From: a virus
Reading direction: 5' to 3' (one strand)
Length of the DNA stretch: 64,000 bases
IMG/VR virus record: IMGVR_UViG_3300019458_000021
Coordinates: 124,001-188,000 of that record
Shown here in pieces: positions 52,955 through 60,732 of this stretch (its first letter is position 1; each line of letters starts with the position of its first letter). The position numbers and the translations under genes were made by a program. Under the pieces are notes generated by a model. The model was not told the origin of the DNA and did not search any database. It worked only from the letters and a program-made list of their open reading frames with translations.

Positions 52955-53350
52955 ATGGCAGAGAAAAAAGAAAAGAAACTCACAGTCAAAGAGTTCAAAT
53001 ACTGGCTTGAAGGTGTCGAAGAAATGCAAGATGAAGGCTGGTATCCCGATCCGCGCCAATGGAAACGCATTCGCGAAAAGATAGGACTGCTTGACGAGGC
53101 CGCCTCAATGATGACTGAAGTTCAGGCTGCTGGACTTACGTCAATTGCCCCTGGTATAATGGCATTTCCTCCAAATGTGAATCCAAACAATCCGTTGGAA
53201 CGAATGAACATTGATCCAGCTAACTTTCCACAACCGACTGCTCGTCCACCAGGCAATGGCCCGTTCTTAAACGATGACACATCCAAACCAGCCAAGACCC
53301 CAAACATCGACACCGGACCGGGTAAGCCTTACGCAAGCTCATTTACATAG
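52955..53350 (+). CDS. Unknown small protein, charged N-terminus and Pro-rich C-terminus
   Basis: The start is taken at the second ATG (52955), 7 bases after AGGA; an ATG six bases upstream is too close to the ribosome site. 131 residues. The N-terminal KKLTVKEFKYWLEGVEEMQDEGWYPDPRQWKRIREKI is a helical segment I recognise as recurrent in T4-like phages of marine and soil bacteria. The second half is Pro/Asn-rich and probably disordered. A weak TGTAAATA lies upstream. No function known. Confidence 0.5.
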   Translation: MAEKKEKKLTVKEFKYWLEGVEEMQDEGWYPDPRQWKRIREKIGLLDEAASMMTEVQAAGLTSIAPGIMAFPPNVNPNNPLERMNIDPANFPQPTARPPGNGPFLNDDTSKPAKTPNIDTGPGKPYASSFT

Positions 53351-53873
53351 TACAACGCTGAAAGACCGCACCCTTTGGTTTGATGGTGATTCGTCGTTCA
53401 ACTCAGATACGTTGTACGACGCCGTTCAGAAGTATGACGTAAAGTTTGTCGATTGGATCTCACCTCTCGTTGCCCAATACAATCGTCAAGTTCAGACCGA
53501 TCAAGAACTCACTGTCAAAACACGATGCAAGCCTTTAACGTTTGACTGGACGATTCCTGAGAAGTACGCTAAACTTGACATTGTGCAGCATATCGCCGAC
53601 AAGCATTGGGCTGTCTTGCGGACGTGCCCGGAACAGGAGTGGGAAGATCGCGAACTTCGCCTCGTTTCAGAGCTACGGAACTATCAGAAGCGGAATTTGT
53701 ACGGCGTTTTACGCGTAATCATTTTCGTCATAAATACCTTAACCGACAATGATATAGTGTGGGGTGTCGGCCGTGGCAGCAGCGTGTCGTCTTATGTCTT
53801 GTATGTGATAGGTGTTCACGACGTGGATAGCTTTGCATATGATCTCGACGTCGACGACTTCCTGCACGATTAG
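53274..53873 (+). CDS. DNA polymerase III alpha-related fragment-like protein
   Basis: A 199-residue protein; the start is uncertain because ATG 53274 lies 77 bases inside the previous gene and no better site exists. The C-terminal IVWGVGRGSSVSSYVLYVIGVHDVDSFAYDLDVDDFL matches the palm motif of C-family polymerases (G.GRGS..GS...Y.LGI...DP..Y.L...RFL). Only this slice of the polymerase is present, without the second and third catalytic Asp. It is a known oddity of T4-like phages rather than an active polymerase; its actual function is unknown. Confidence 0.6.
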   Translation: MTHPNQPRPQTSTPDRVSLTQAHLHSTTLKDRTLWFDGDSSFNSDTLYDAVQKYDVKFVDWISPLVAQYNRQVQTDQELTVKTRCKPLTFDWTIPEKYAKLDIVQHIADKHWAVLRTCPEQEWEDRELRLVSELRNYQKRNLYGVLRVIIFVINTLTDNDIVWGVGRGSSVSSYVLYVIGVHDVDSFAYDLDVDDFLHD

Positions 53874-53882
53874 GAGAGGGTT

Positions 53883-54143
53883 ATGCGAAAAGGAGTGCGT
53901 AGTGCGCGCGGCGTTGAAGTCAACTTCGACCTGCTCAAAATCAAACAACAGATTGCTTCTGCTCCGAAAACAACGGAAGTGAAAGCGCGCGAGAGCTTTA
54001 TTGATCAGAAGTTCAAGCGCCGGCTTAAGAGGGTACAGGCACAAGTGACGGATAATACAATTCCGCCACCAGGACCACAAGTATTTCCTGAAGTCGTCGT
54101 CGAGAAAAAGTTACCGGAGTCAGACGAACCAAAAGAACAATAA
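53883..54143 (+). CDS. Unknown small basic protein
   Basis: An 86-residue protein after AGGAGAGGG. The N-terminal RGVEVNFDLLKIKQQIASAPKTTEVKARESFIDQKFKRRLKRV is strongly basic and helical; the C-terminal 35 residues are Pro/Glu-rich and disordered. I recognise the N-terminal pattern as conserved among some marine T4-like phages, where it has no assigned function. DNA- or RNA polymerase-binding is plausible from composition only. Confidence 0.5.
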   Translation: MRKGVRSARGVEVNFDLLKIKQQIASAPKTTEVKARESFIDQKFKRRLKRVQAQVTDNTIPPPGPQVFPEVVVEKKLPESDEPKEQ

Positions 54144-54158
54144 TACGGAGTGCATATT

Positions 54159-54752
54159 ATGAAACTTAGACCCATACAAAACCATATCATCTTTCGCTTT
54201 CTTGAAACCGTTGATTCAAAAGGATATTTCACTAAAAAGCTCGACTGGGGATTTGAAGTACAAGGACATGCTGACGATAGTGCAAAATCTCCTCGTTGGG
54301 TGAAAGTCCTTGATGTAGGACCAGATTGTAAAGGCGTAAAGCCAGGTGATGATATTCTTGTTAAGCCATTGATGTGGTCGTTGCGATTCAAGGTCGACGG
54401 CGAACAACTATGGCGAACCGATGAAAGCAAGATCATTGCCGCAGATACGATAACAACGGACGAAGCAGGAAACATCAAACACGACTTTCGTGCTTTCGGT
54501 AAGAGTGTAATTTTCCATCGCATGGACGTTCAGAAAAACGTCACCGAATCTGGTCTCCATGTCGAAGGCAAAATAAACGATGATACGGCATACGGACAAG
54601 TTGTTGACCTTGGCCCGGATGCGGTTTCCGAGCTCAAAAACGCAAAAGTATACTTCCTGGACCAGAACTTCTTTGGTTACTTCGAGTACAGAGGCGTTAA
54701 GTTCTGCTATATCGAAGAAAACGAGATTCTGGCATACGAACCTAAGGAGTAA
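54159..54752 (+). CDS. Co-chaperonin-like protein with two tandem GroES-type domains
   Basis: The start is ATG 54159, 8 bases after ACGGAG; a GTG at 54150 sits in the ribosome site. 197 residues, twice a GroES subunit. Domain 1 (1-100): KLRPIQNHIIFRFLE, a mobile-loop-like region, then VKVLDVGPDCKGVKPGDDILVKPLMW and ESKIIA. Domain 2 (110-197): FGKSVIFHRMDVQKNVTESGLHVEG, YGQVVDLGPDAVSELKNAKVYFLDQNF and EENEILAYE. Each repeats the GroES plan (V..VG.G....G....V..GD.V......E..I(L)A). It is a candidate functional equivalent of T4 gp31, which replaces GroES for capsid folding. Confidence 0.7.
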   Translation: MKLRPIQNHIIFRFLETVDSKGYFTKKLDWGFEVQGHADDSAKSPRWVKVLDVGPDCKGVKPGDDILVKPLMWSLRFKVDGEQLWRTDESKIIAADTITTDEAGNIKHDFRAFGKSVIFHRMDVQKNVTESGLHVEGKINDDTAYGQVVDLGPDAVSELKNAKVYFLDQNFFGYFEYRGVKFCYIEENEILAYEPKE

Positions 54753-54754
54753 CA

Positions 54755-55963
54755 ATGCTGTTCATTGCCATGTTGATTGCTACAACAATAGCAATCGCAG
54801 GATCTGCTGCTTACTTTAGCGTGTATGGTCTTGCGTATACGTTCAGTGGGATGTTCTGGTATGTTGTTGTTATGGGAGCATCTCTTGAAGCTGGTAAACT
54901 GATGTCCGCTTCGTATCTTTACCGATACTGGTCAAAGATGGGTGGGTGGACGTGGCTTCGATACTACATGATTGCTGGTATTCTGGCGTTGATGTTTCTG
55001 ACGTCTGCTGGCATTTTCGGCTTCTTGTCATCTGGTTATCAGGCAGATGTCCTTCCGTTGAAACAGAAAGAAGCACAAGTCAAGCTTCTTGAGGACGAAA
55101 AGGTCCGTAAGCTTGCTCGGAAACAACAAATAGACGACCTGATCGCCCGATCTCCAATAGTGCAAAATCTTGAGCGTAACGGCGAGATCGACCGTCGCGC
55201 AATGCTTGTGTTGCGCGAAAGCACACGCGCACGAGACAGTTTGACCCGACAGTATAAGGCAGAACAGACCGAAGTCACGAAGCGACTGAATGAACTCGAC
55301 AAAGAGATCCTTGCGCTTCAACAAGAAATCATCAAGACAGAAGCACATATTGGTCCGATTACCTACATCGCGAAGGCGTTTGGTTATGAAACGGATCAAG
55401 CAACAAAGTACCTGATCTTCATAATCATCTTTGCGTTCGACCCAATGGCAATCGCTTTGACGCTCGGCGTGAACATCGCTTTGCGAGTCCGTAATAACGA
55501 ACGGCGACCAATGCCAGAGATCAAACCTCGCGAATCGATGCTGCCTGAACCAAAACACACACCACCAATGCCAGAGATCAAACAGCATCCAAAGCAGGAG
55601 ATTGACCCTCGTGAATTCATTGGAGAACTGTTGCCCGAACCAAAACACACACCACCAATGCCAGAGATCGAACAGCCTCACGCTGTTCGAGCAGAAATTC
55701 TTCCGGTAAAGATTCCAATTTCAGAGCCTGTTGTTGAGAAAAAACCTGAACAGCCTGTTGAAAAACGCATTCGTCCACGATACATTGACGAACTGGCCGC
55801 AAGTAGTGGTGCGATCAACCCCGATGCGCTATACGAATTGATCAGCTACTATCGTGAACTAAAGGCGAAGCCTCATCCTTTAACGGGTCAAGACCTTGTT
55901 GACAAGCACGCAATCGAGAACATTCTTCGTAGTCATGGATTGATGTTATACTTCAACGAGTAG
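54755..55963 (+). CDS. Membrane protein with coiled coil and proline-rich repeats
   Basis: A 402-residue protein. Three hydrophobic segments lie near the N-terminus (1-28, 33-50 and 70-95: LFIAMLIATTIAIAGSAAYF, GMFWYVVVMGASLEAG, YYMIAGILALMFLTSAGIFG). A long charged coiled coil runs from about 100-200 and a fourth membrane segment lies near 215-245 (KYLIFIIIFAFDPMAIALTLGVNIAL). A cytoplasmic Pro-rich region holds a direct repeat (LPEPKHTPPMPEI twice, about 265-310) and the C-terminus is helical. Similar membrane proteins occur near the clamp loader in T4-like cyanophages, so it may tether replication factors to the membrane. Function unknown. Confidence 0.6.
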   Translation: MLFIAMLIATTIAIAGSAAYFSVYGLAYTFSGMFWYVVVMGASLEAGKLMSASYLYRYWSKMGGWTWLRYYMIAGILALMFLTSAGIFGFLSSGYQADVLPLKQKEAQVKLLEDEKVRKLARKQQIDDLIARSPIVQNLERNGEIDRRAMLVLRESTRARDSLTRQYKAEQTEVTKRLNELDKEILALQQEIIKTEAHIGPITYIAKAFGYETDQATKYLIFIIIFAFDPMAIALTLGVNIALRVRNNERRPMPEIKPRESMLPEPKHTPPMPEIKQHPKQEIDPREFIGELLPEPKHTPPMPEIEQPHAVRAEILPVKIPISEPVVEKKPEQPVEKRIRPRYIDELAASSGAINPDALYELISYYRELKAKPHPLTGQDLVDKHAIENILRSHGLMLYFNE

Positions 55964-55991
55964 TTGATTTGTTCCTTGTAGTCGGTATAAT
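55964..55991 (+). promoter_or_regulatory. Sigma70-like promoter before gp44
   Basis: TTGATT, a 16-base spacer, TATAAT, 25 bases before the clamp loader start. It marks the start of an early/middle replication operon. Confidence 0.6.
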
Positions 55992-56015
55992 AGTACGATA
56001 CCAAGGAGCATCCTA

Positions 56016-56945
56016 ATGCAAGATAAGCATAAGCTTTGGGTCGAAAAATACAGACCCTCTGCAATAGAAGACTACATTTTTCACGACGGACATCAACGGG
56101 CCTCATTCGAGGTGATGATTGCAAATAAAACGATCCCACACCTACTTTTGTCTGGTGTTCAAGGATCTGGTAAGACAACAATCGCTCGAATCCTTATCAG
56201 TGCAATGGAACTTGACAACAGTGATGTGCTGAAGATCAACGCTTCACGAGAAAACACCGTTGAAGTGGTTCGTGAGAAGATTCAAAGCTTCGTTTCCACG
56301 TTCGCAATGAGTGACTTCAAGGTTGTGTACCTCGAAGAAGCGGACTACATCACGTTGAACGGTCAAGCCGTAATGCGCAATATCATGGAACAGTATTCGA
56401 ATCACGTCCGGTTCCTACTAACTTGTAACTACGCCCATCGAATCATGCCCGCTATCGTGTCGCGATGCCAACACTTCCATTTCAAAGCTCCGCCAAAAGC
56501 AGAAGTAGCAAGCTACTGCTATGAAATTCTTGGCCGGGAACGAATCAACTTCTCCGATGCGACGTTGATCAAATACATAACGCACGGCTATCCGGACATT
56601 CGCAAGATCGTCAATTCGTTACAACAGAATTCGAGTACTGGTGAGCTTCTTGATCCAAAGCTAGAAGGCGCTGCCGGTGATTGGAAGTTCCAACTGATCG
56701 ACATGATTGAACAGAATAAGTGGAATGAAGCTAGGAAACTGGTGTGTGCGAGTGTTGATGGAGAAGAGTGGGTCGAATTGTACAGATTCCTCTACGAGAA
56801 TCTACGTCGAGGCCTCAAGTTTCAAGACACTGCAAAGTGGGAGGAAGGAATTCTCACGATTGCAAAACATCTATACCAGCATGGTGTTGTTGCTGATCCC
56901 GAGATCAATGCAGCTGCCATGTTTATCAGCTTAGGACAACTATAA
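56016..56945 (+). CDS. gp44: Sliding clamp loader large subunit gp44
   Basis: A AAA+ clamp-loader ATPase, 309 residues (T4: 319). N-terminal WVEKYRPSAIEDYIFHD, Walker A GVQGSGKTT at 47-55, Walker B VVYLEEADYI (EEAD where cellular loaders have DEAD/DEAH), sensor 1 FLLTCNYAHRI, and the SRC motif IVSRCQ with the arginine finger. It forms the clamp loader together with the gp62-like protein at 58221. Confidence 0.93.
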   Translation: MQDKHKLWVEKYRPSAIEDYIFHDGHQRASFEVMIANKTIPHLLLSGVQGSGKTTIARILISAMELDNSDVLKINASRENTVEVVREKIQSFVSTFAMSDFKVVYLEEADYITLNGQAVMRNIMEQYSNHVRFLLTCNYAHRIMPAIVSRCQHFHFKAPPKAEVASYCYEILGRERINFSDATLIKYITHGYPDIRKIVNSLQQNSSTGELLDPKLEGAAGDWKFQLIDMIEQNKWNEARKLVCASVDGEEWVELYRFLYENLRRGLKFQDTAKWEEGILTIAKHLYQHGVVADPEINAAAMFISLGQL

Positions 56946-57310
56946 TGGCTCGTAGAAAGAAACCAGACGCAGAGACGCCTGAACAGGCGAGACAACGAAG
57001 AATTTTCGAGACGATTTGTGACCATGCAACGCGTGGTGAAAAGGTATCGTGGAATCGATTGATGGACAACATGGTGTCTTTGCTTGCAAAGTTAAAACCG
57101 ATTGAAGACAAAATCGTCGCGCTGCAGTCACAGAAACTTCCGATCATTGACGAAGTTGCGAATCTTCGCCGACGAATGGTAATGGACTGTGTTCATCCGT
57201 ATGAACAACTAGTGCTTACTGCTGAACACGTTGAGTGCAAATTCTGCATGAGGCGCTTTCGCGTGCCAAATATGCACGACGATAGCGTGTTGAGTCAGGA
57301 TTCCCAATGA
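56945..57310 (+). CDS. Unknown small protein with possible zinc-binding C-terminus
   Basis: A 121-residue protein overlapping the gp44 stop by one base. The N-terminal 80 residues are helical and charged (PEQARQRRIFETICDHATRG, LMDNMVSLLAKLKPIEDKIVALQS). The C-terminal CVHPYEQLVLTAEHVECKFCMRRFRVP has C82, H84, C98 and C101 in a zinc-ribbon-like spacing. Embedded in the replication operon; function not recognised. Confidence 0.5.
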   Translation: MARRKKPDAETPEQARQRRIFETICDHATRGEKVSWNRLMDNMVSLLAKLKPIEDKIVALQSQKLPIIDEVANLRRRMVMDCVHPYEQLVLTAEHVECKFCMRRFRVPNMHDDSVLSQDSQ

Positions 57311-58239
57311 ACAAGGAACTATTGAACTATCTTCGTCATCTTTCCGAAGAAGACATCAAATCACTTTCACAGCGAGCTCTGAAAACGTGTGAAGAAGTTG
57401 GTGAGCTCGCTCGTGTTGTTTTGCCTTATGACGGAGCATATGCAACAAATCATCGTTTTGCGACCCGCGAGGATATTCTCGAAGAAGCTGTCGATACGGT
57501 GTTCTGTGCTTTATCAGTTGCTCATGCGCTTCAGTTTACCGACGAAGAAATTGAAGATATGATGTGGCTGAAAGCGGAAAAGTGGGCTCGACTGCAACAC
57601 AACGAAAAGAACCTGAAATACCCAGTACCATTTGAGATTCATATTACTGTTGAACTGGATCCAATGATAGAAGATTCCGAGCGATTCAAAACAACATGCG
57701 CCGAGGCGAACGTAAAACCACTTGATCTCGTAACACAAACAAGAACGATCAAAGATGTGATGACATCATCAAAACATTTCGGAGACAATCGGTCGGCCTA
57801 TGAAGAGATGAAACGAATTACTGGCCGTTTGATGGCAGCAGGATTCATGGTAGTTCGAGAAAAGATTGAAACTGTTTCTTGGCATCCAGCCGCTCCACAA
57901 CACATCGGTGATGGTTCAAAAATGCCAGAGAATTGCTATTTTGAAAGTCATATTCCTGTTCGACTCCATCCAAATGATATGGATATTCTTACTCGTCGTT
58001 GTAAGGAAATGGATCTACATCTTTCCCGAAATGGCTTTAAGACACACGAAGACGGTGACGTGACATACATGGCAACATATCGAGTATATGAAGGCACCAA
58101 TGAACAGTTCCGTGCATATGTAGATCAGGCCGTTCAATATCTTGACGCCCAGGAATACATCGTTGGAAAACCAATGAACGAATTTAGCGTATATGATACG
58201 AAAGTGAGCCACGACGCAAAATGGCTGACCGGAAACTAA
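57307..58239 (+). CDS. MazG-like NTP pyrophosphohydrolase fused to an unknown HxT-containing domain
   Basis: A 310-residue protein. Residues 1-105 have the all-alpha NTP-PPase signature ExxE...ExxD: KTCEEVGELARV (E30, E33) and DILEEAVDTVFCAL (E60, D63), so it likely hydrolyses nucleoside triphosphates, as phage MazG does. Residues about 106-305 form a second domain with FEIHITVEL (H112) and CYFESHIPVRL (H215) that reads like a duplicated or two-histidine fold, with TSSKHFGDNRSAYEEM between. Typical phage MazG proteins lack this extension. The second activity is unknown. Confidence 0.65.
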   Translation: MNKELLNYLRHLSEEDIKSLSQRALKTCEEVGELARVVLPYDGAYATNHRFATREDILEEAVDTVFCALSVAHALQFTDEEIEDMMWLKAEKWARLQHNEKNLKYPVPFEIHITVELDPMIEDSERFKTTCAEANVKPLDLVTQTRTIKDVMTSSKHFGDNRSAYEEMKRITGRLMAAGFMVVREKIETVSWHPAAPQHIGDGSKMPENCYFESHIPVRLHPNDMDILTRRCKEMDLHLSRNGFKTHEDGDVTYMATYRVYEGTNEQFRAYVDQAVQYLDAQEYIVGKPMNEFSVYDTKVSHDAKWLTGN

Positions 58240-58682
58240 ACCTATTCGAACTGCTAGGAGCTATTAGTGAGAAAAACACTGGCTACTATCAAAATCTGAC
58301 AGATGAAGAACTGAAAGAGCTTCAACCGTTTGTCATCATGCGATGGCTAACGGGAACGTCAAGCAAACGACAAGTGTACCTTTTGAATGCTGTTGTAAAT
58401 CCATTCGTGTTCGATCTTGGACAGCATAAACAGTTGTTGTTCTATCTTCTGACGTTGTGTACTCAGCACGCGCAACGATACAACTGGATCAAACCACCCA
58501 GCTCAAAACGGCTGGGCAAATTAGCGGTGACGGTCCTGTGTGATTACTTCAAGTACACAAAACGACAAGCAATTGATGCTGCGAAACTTTTGCAATCAGA
58601 AGACATTCTGGACTATGCCGAACAATTAGGTTGGCAAAAAGAAGAGATCGCTAAGCTGAAAAAAGAGCTAAAAGGCGACTGA
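58221..58682 (+). CDS. gp62: Clamp loader small subunit gp62-like
   Basis: A 153-residue helical protein. NLFELLGAISEKN followed by FVIMRWLTG, a KRYNWIK-type helix near residue 90, ALAVTVLCDYFKYTKRQAID and LLQSEDILDYAEQLGW agree with the sparse pattern of gp62 proteins (FEIIGAIN.K... MNLIGSG...KRYGKWAK...DAINYKSIL). Its place in the clamp-loader operon supports this. Overlaps the MazG fusion gene by 19 bases. The family is poorly conserved, so this is a moderate call. Confidence 0.6.
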   Translation: MADRKLNLFELLGAISEKNTGYYQNLTDEELKELQPFVIMRWLTGTSSKRQVYLLNAVVNPFVFDLGQHKQLLFYLLTLCTQHAQRYNWIKPPSSKRLGKLAVTVLCDYFKYTKRQAIDAAKLLQSEDILDYAEQLGWQKEEIAKLKKELKGD

Positions 58683-59395
58683 TGTTGGGACTGACAATGA
58701 CGAAATCGCCAACAAAATACAAGGCGGCATACACATGCAAGTATTGTTCCCACACGTTTGTTCACGAGAACAGATACTTGCAGCACAAGTGCAAGCAAAT
58801 GAAACGGCTGGAAGAATTCCAGACACCAGAAGGGCAAGCTGCGTGGCTACATTATCAACAATGGCTCCGTGCTCAGAAACGAATGCCACCTCCAGCGAAA
58901 TCATTTCTTACGTCGAAGTATTACAGAACGTTTGTTAACTTTGCCAAGCATGTTAAAGCAGTCGGGCTACCAAAGGCGGAAAAGTTCATCTGGTTAATGC
59001 AGGAAAAGGGCTTGCAACCGTCGATTTGGACGTCGGATGAAGTGTACTCGCTATACCTAGAACACCTTGATCGAAACACACTGCCTGTCGAGCAGGCAAA
59101 GATGTCGATTGATACGCTGCTTAATCTAGCAGATCAGAAAGGAACGGACGTTTCGACTGTGTTTGAGGTTTTGACACCTATTGACGTGATCTATCTACTT
59201 CGAACTCGCCAACTATCACCATGGTTCTTACTGCGGAGCCGCAAGTTCAAGCAACTGTTCAAAGACAAGGCATCCCCCGAGCAGCAAGTGATCCTTGAAA
59301 CGATCATTCGGCCAGATTACTGGCTTGAGAAATTCGAAAAACACCCCAAAGAACTCGCTGAAATCAACAAGTACGTTGCCGCTCTGGACTTATAG
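58682..59395 (+). CDS. Unknown helical protein with N-terminal zinc finger
   Basis: A 237-residue protein starting in the stop of the previous gene (an ATG 15 bases further in is also possible). The N-terminus AYTCKYCSHTFVHENRYLQHKC is a C2HC-type zinc finger (C19, C22, H35, C37). The rest is all-helical (YYRTFVNFAKHVKAVGLPKAEKFIWLMQEKG ... LSPWFLLRSRKFKQLF). Its position after gp44/gp62 is where T4 has regA, but there is no visible RegA similarity. A nucleic-acid-binding role is likely from the finger and basic helices. Confidence 0.5.
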   Translation: MLGLTMTKSPTKYKAAYTCKYCSHTFVHENRYLQHKCKQMKRLEEFQTPEGQAAWLHYQQWLRAQKRMPPPAKSFLTSKYYRTFVNFAKHVKAVGLPKAEKFIWLMQEKGLQPSIWTSDEVYSLYLEHLDRNTLPVEQAKMSIDTLLNLADQKGTDVSTVFEVLTPIDVIYLLRTRQLSPWFLLRSRKFKQLFKDKASPEQQVILETIIRPDYWLEKFEKHPKELAEINKYVAALDL

Positions 59396-59401
59396 CTCTT
59401 C

Positions 59402-59409
59402 CATAAATA
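59402..59409 (+). promoter_or_regulatory. Late promoter-like CATAAATA
   Basis: 34 bases before the structural gene at 59443; it marks the return from replication to virion genes. An AATAGAG / CTCTATT inverted repeat overlaps its downstream side. Confidence 0.6.
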
Positions 59410-59442
59410 GAGGTTACAATCTCTATTTCAGGGGAAGCTCTC

Positions 59443-60681
59443 ATGACAACGTACGTAATCGATTTTTCGGACCCTCTTAAAGATGGGTTTTCGATCGCAC
59501 CAGGTGGATTCAACGGACCTGGCGGTTCTGCCTCAAATACATCTCTCCGTCTTTACGGTCGAGGCGCACTAGAATGGGGCGAATCTGTTAACGAAGACCT
59601 CGTCCGTCTTACAGAAAACTTCAACAGCGCTACACCACCTATTACACCAGTTGACGGTATGTTGTGGTTGCGAACAAAGTACTACTGGCTCCGCACGGCA
59701 GTTGATTGGTATGTTCGTGATCCTGATTCACCTGCTGCTTGGGTATTCCTGTCAACAATTGCAACCGGTGGTGTTGTCAACGGTGGTGCTGTAGGTACAA
59801 ACGTAGCTCCAGCTCACGCGATCGGTGTGTATTGGTACACAGGTGGTGCTCCAACTGATCCTCTGACATCGAACCTTGACGCGTTTGGTGACCCACTCAC
59901 ACCCACAACATTGTATCGTTGGGACTCAGCATACAAGCAAATTCCAGCCGGTTGGATGCCACAAGCATTCACACAAAATGCAGCTGCTCCAACTGCTGCA
60001 AACTTCCCGGAGAAGAGCTTGTTGGTTTGGGACGCGTTCCAGGGTGTTAGCGGAACGTTCGTTGCTCCACCAATTTCGATTGTTGCACCAACTCAACCAG
60101 CACAGGCAACGGAAGGTACATTGTGGTGGGATAGTGTCAACAACATTCTGTATGTGTGGAACGATTTCACGACAACATGGCAGCCATTGGTTACAGGAGG
60201 CGGTGGCGGATCTGGTGATACGACTTATCTACGTCTTGATGGCACAAACACACCAACAGCTAACCTAAACATTGGTGGCTTCCGTCTGACAAACATTACA
60301 ACAAACGTAGGTGTAGCAACTGACGCTTTGAGTGTCGGTGCCGCCGATACTCGTTACGTAAACATAACCGGTGATACAATGACTGGCGTGCTGGCGATGG
60401 GTGCATTCAACATCACCGGCCTACCTGTCATGTCTTACCCTGACTTGGTCAACACCGAGTTTGCAGCAACAAAGAACTACGTTAATACTGCAGTCACGTC
60501 GATTACAAGCGGTGGCGGTTCGGTTACTGTTCCGTCGGTGTTTGTATCGCCAGCAGTTCCGACCTATAAGGCTGGTGACATCTATGTCTTGGGCGCTGTG
60601 ATCTACATTGCTATCGGCGTAGGTGTAGGTGCTCCTCCGGGTGGTAACTGGCGACAAGTGTTCCCAGCACAGTACTCATAA
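59443..60681 (+). CDS. Virion structural protein, short fibre/collar type
   Basis: A 412-residue protein. The N-terminus (YVIDFSDPLKDGFSIAPGGFNGPGG, then TSLRLYGRGALEWGESVNEDLVRLTENF) is a module I recognise from many phage structural proteins. The middle has repeated W-x-D elements (PVDGMLWLRTKYYW, GTLWWDSVNNILYVWND). Then come the fibre motifs YLRLDGTNTPTANLNIGGFRL, VNITGDTMTGVLAM and FAATKNYVNTAV, and a final beta tip (PSVFVSPAVPTYKAGDIYVLG). It has its own late promoter. Likely a short tail fibre, wedge-attached fibre or whisker component. Confidence 0.6.
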   Translation: MTTYVIDFSDPLKDGFSIAPGGFNGPGGSASNTSLRLYGRGALEWGESVNEDLVRLTENFNSATPPITPVDGMLWLRTKYYWLRTAVDWYVRDPDSPAAWVFLSTIATGGVVNGGAVGTNVAPAHAIGVYWYTGGAPTDPLTSNLDAFGDPLTPTTLYRWDSAYKQIPAGWMPQAFTQNAAAPTAANFPEKSLLVWDAFQGVSGTFVAPPISIVAPTQPAQATEGTLWWDSVNNILYVWNDFTTTWQPLVTGGGGGSGDTTYLRLDGTNTPTANLNIGGFRLTNITTNVGVATDALSVGAADTRYVNITGDTMTGVLAMGAFNITGLPVMSYPDLVNTEFAATKNYVNTAVTSITSGGGSVTVPSVFVSPAVPTYKAGDIYVLGAVIYIAIGVGVGAPPGGNWRQVFPAQYS

Positions 60682-60683
60682 AG

Positions 60684-60712
60684 TTGAGATTGTGACCGAG
60701 TTGTAGTATGAT
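60684..60712 (+). promoter_or_regulatory. Sigma70-like promoter before the radical SAM gene
   Basis: TTGAGA, a 17-base spacer, TATGAT, 20 bases before the radical SAM start. It is an early-type promoter among late structural genes. Confidence 0.6.
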
Positions 60713-60732
60713 CGACAGACAAGGAAAAGGTA

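Noticed and set aside
53731-53738. Another CATAAATA late promoter
   Set aside because: It lies inside the polymerase-like coding region, far from any downstream start codon, so it is likely a chance match.
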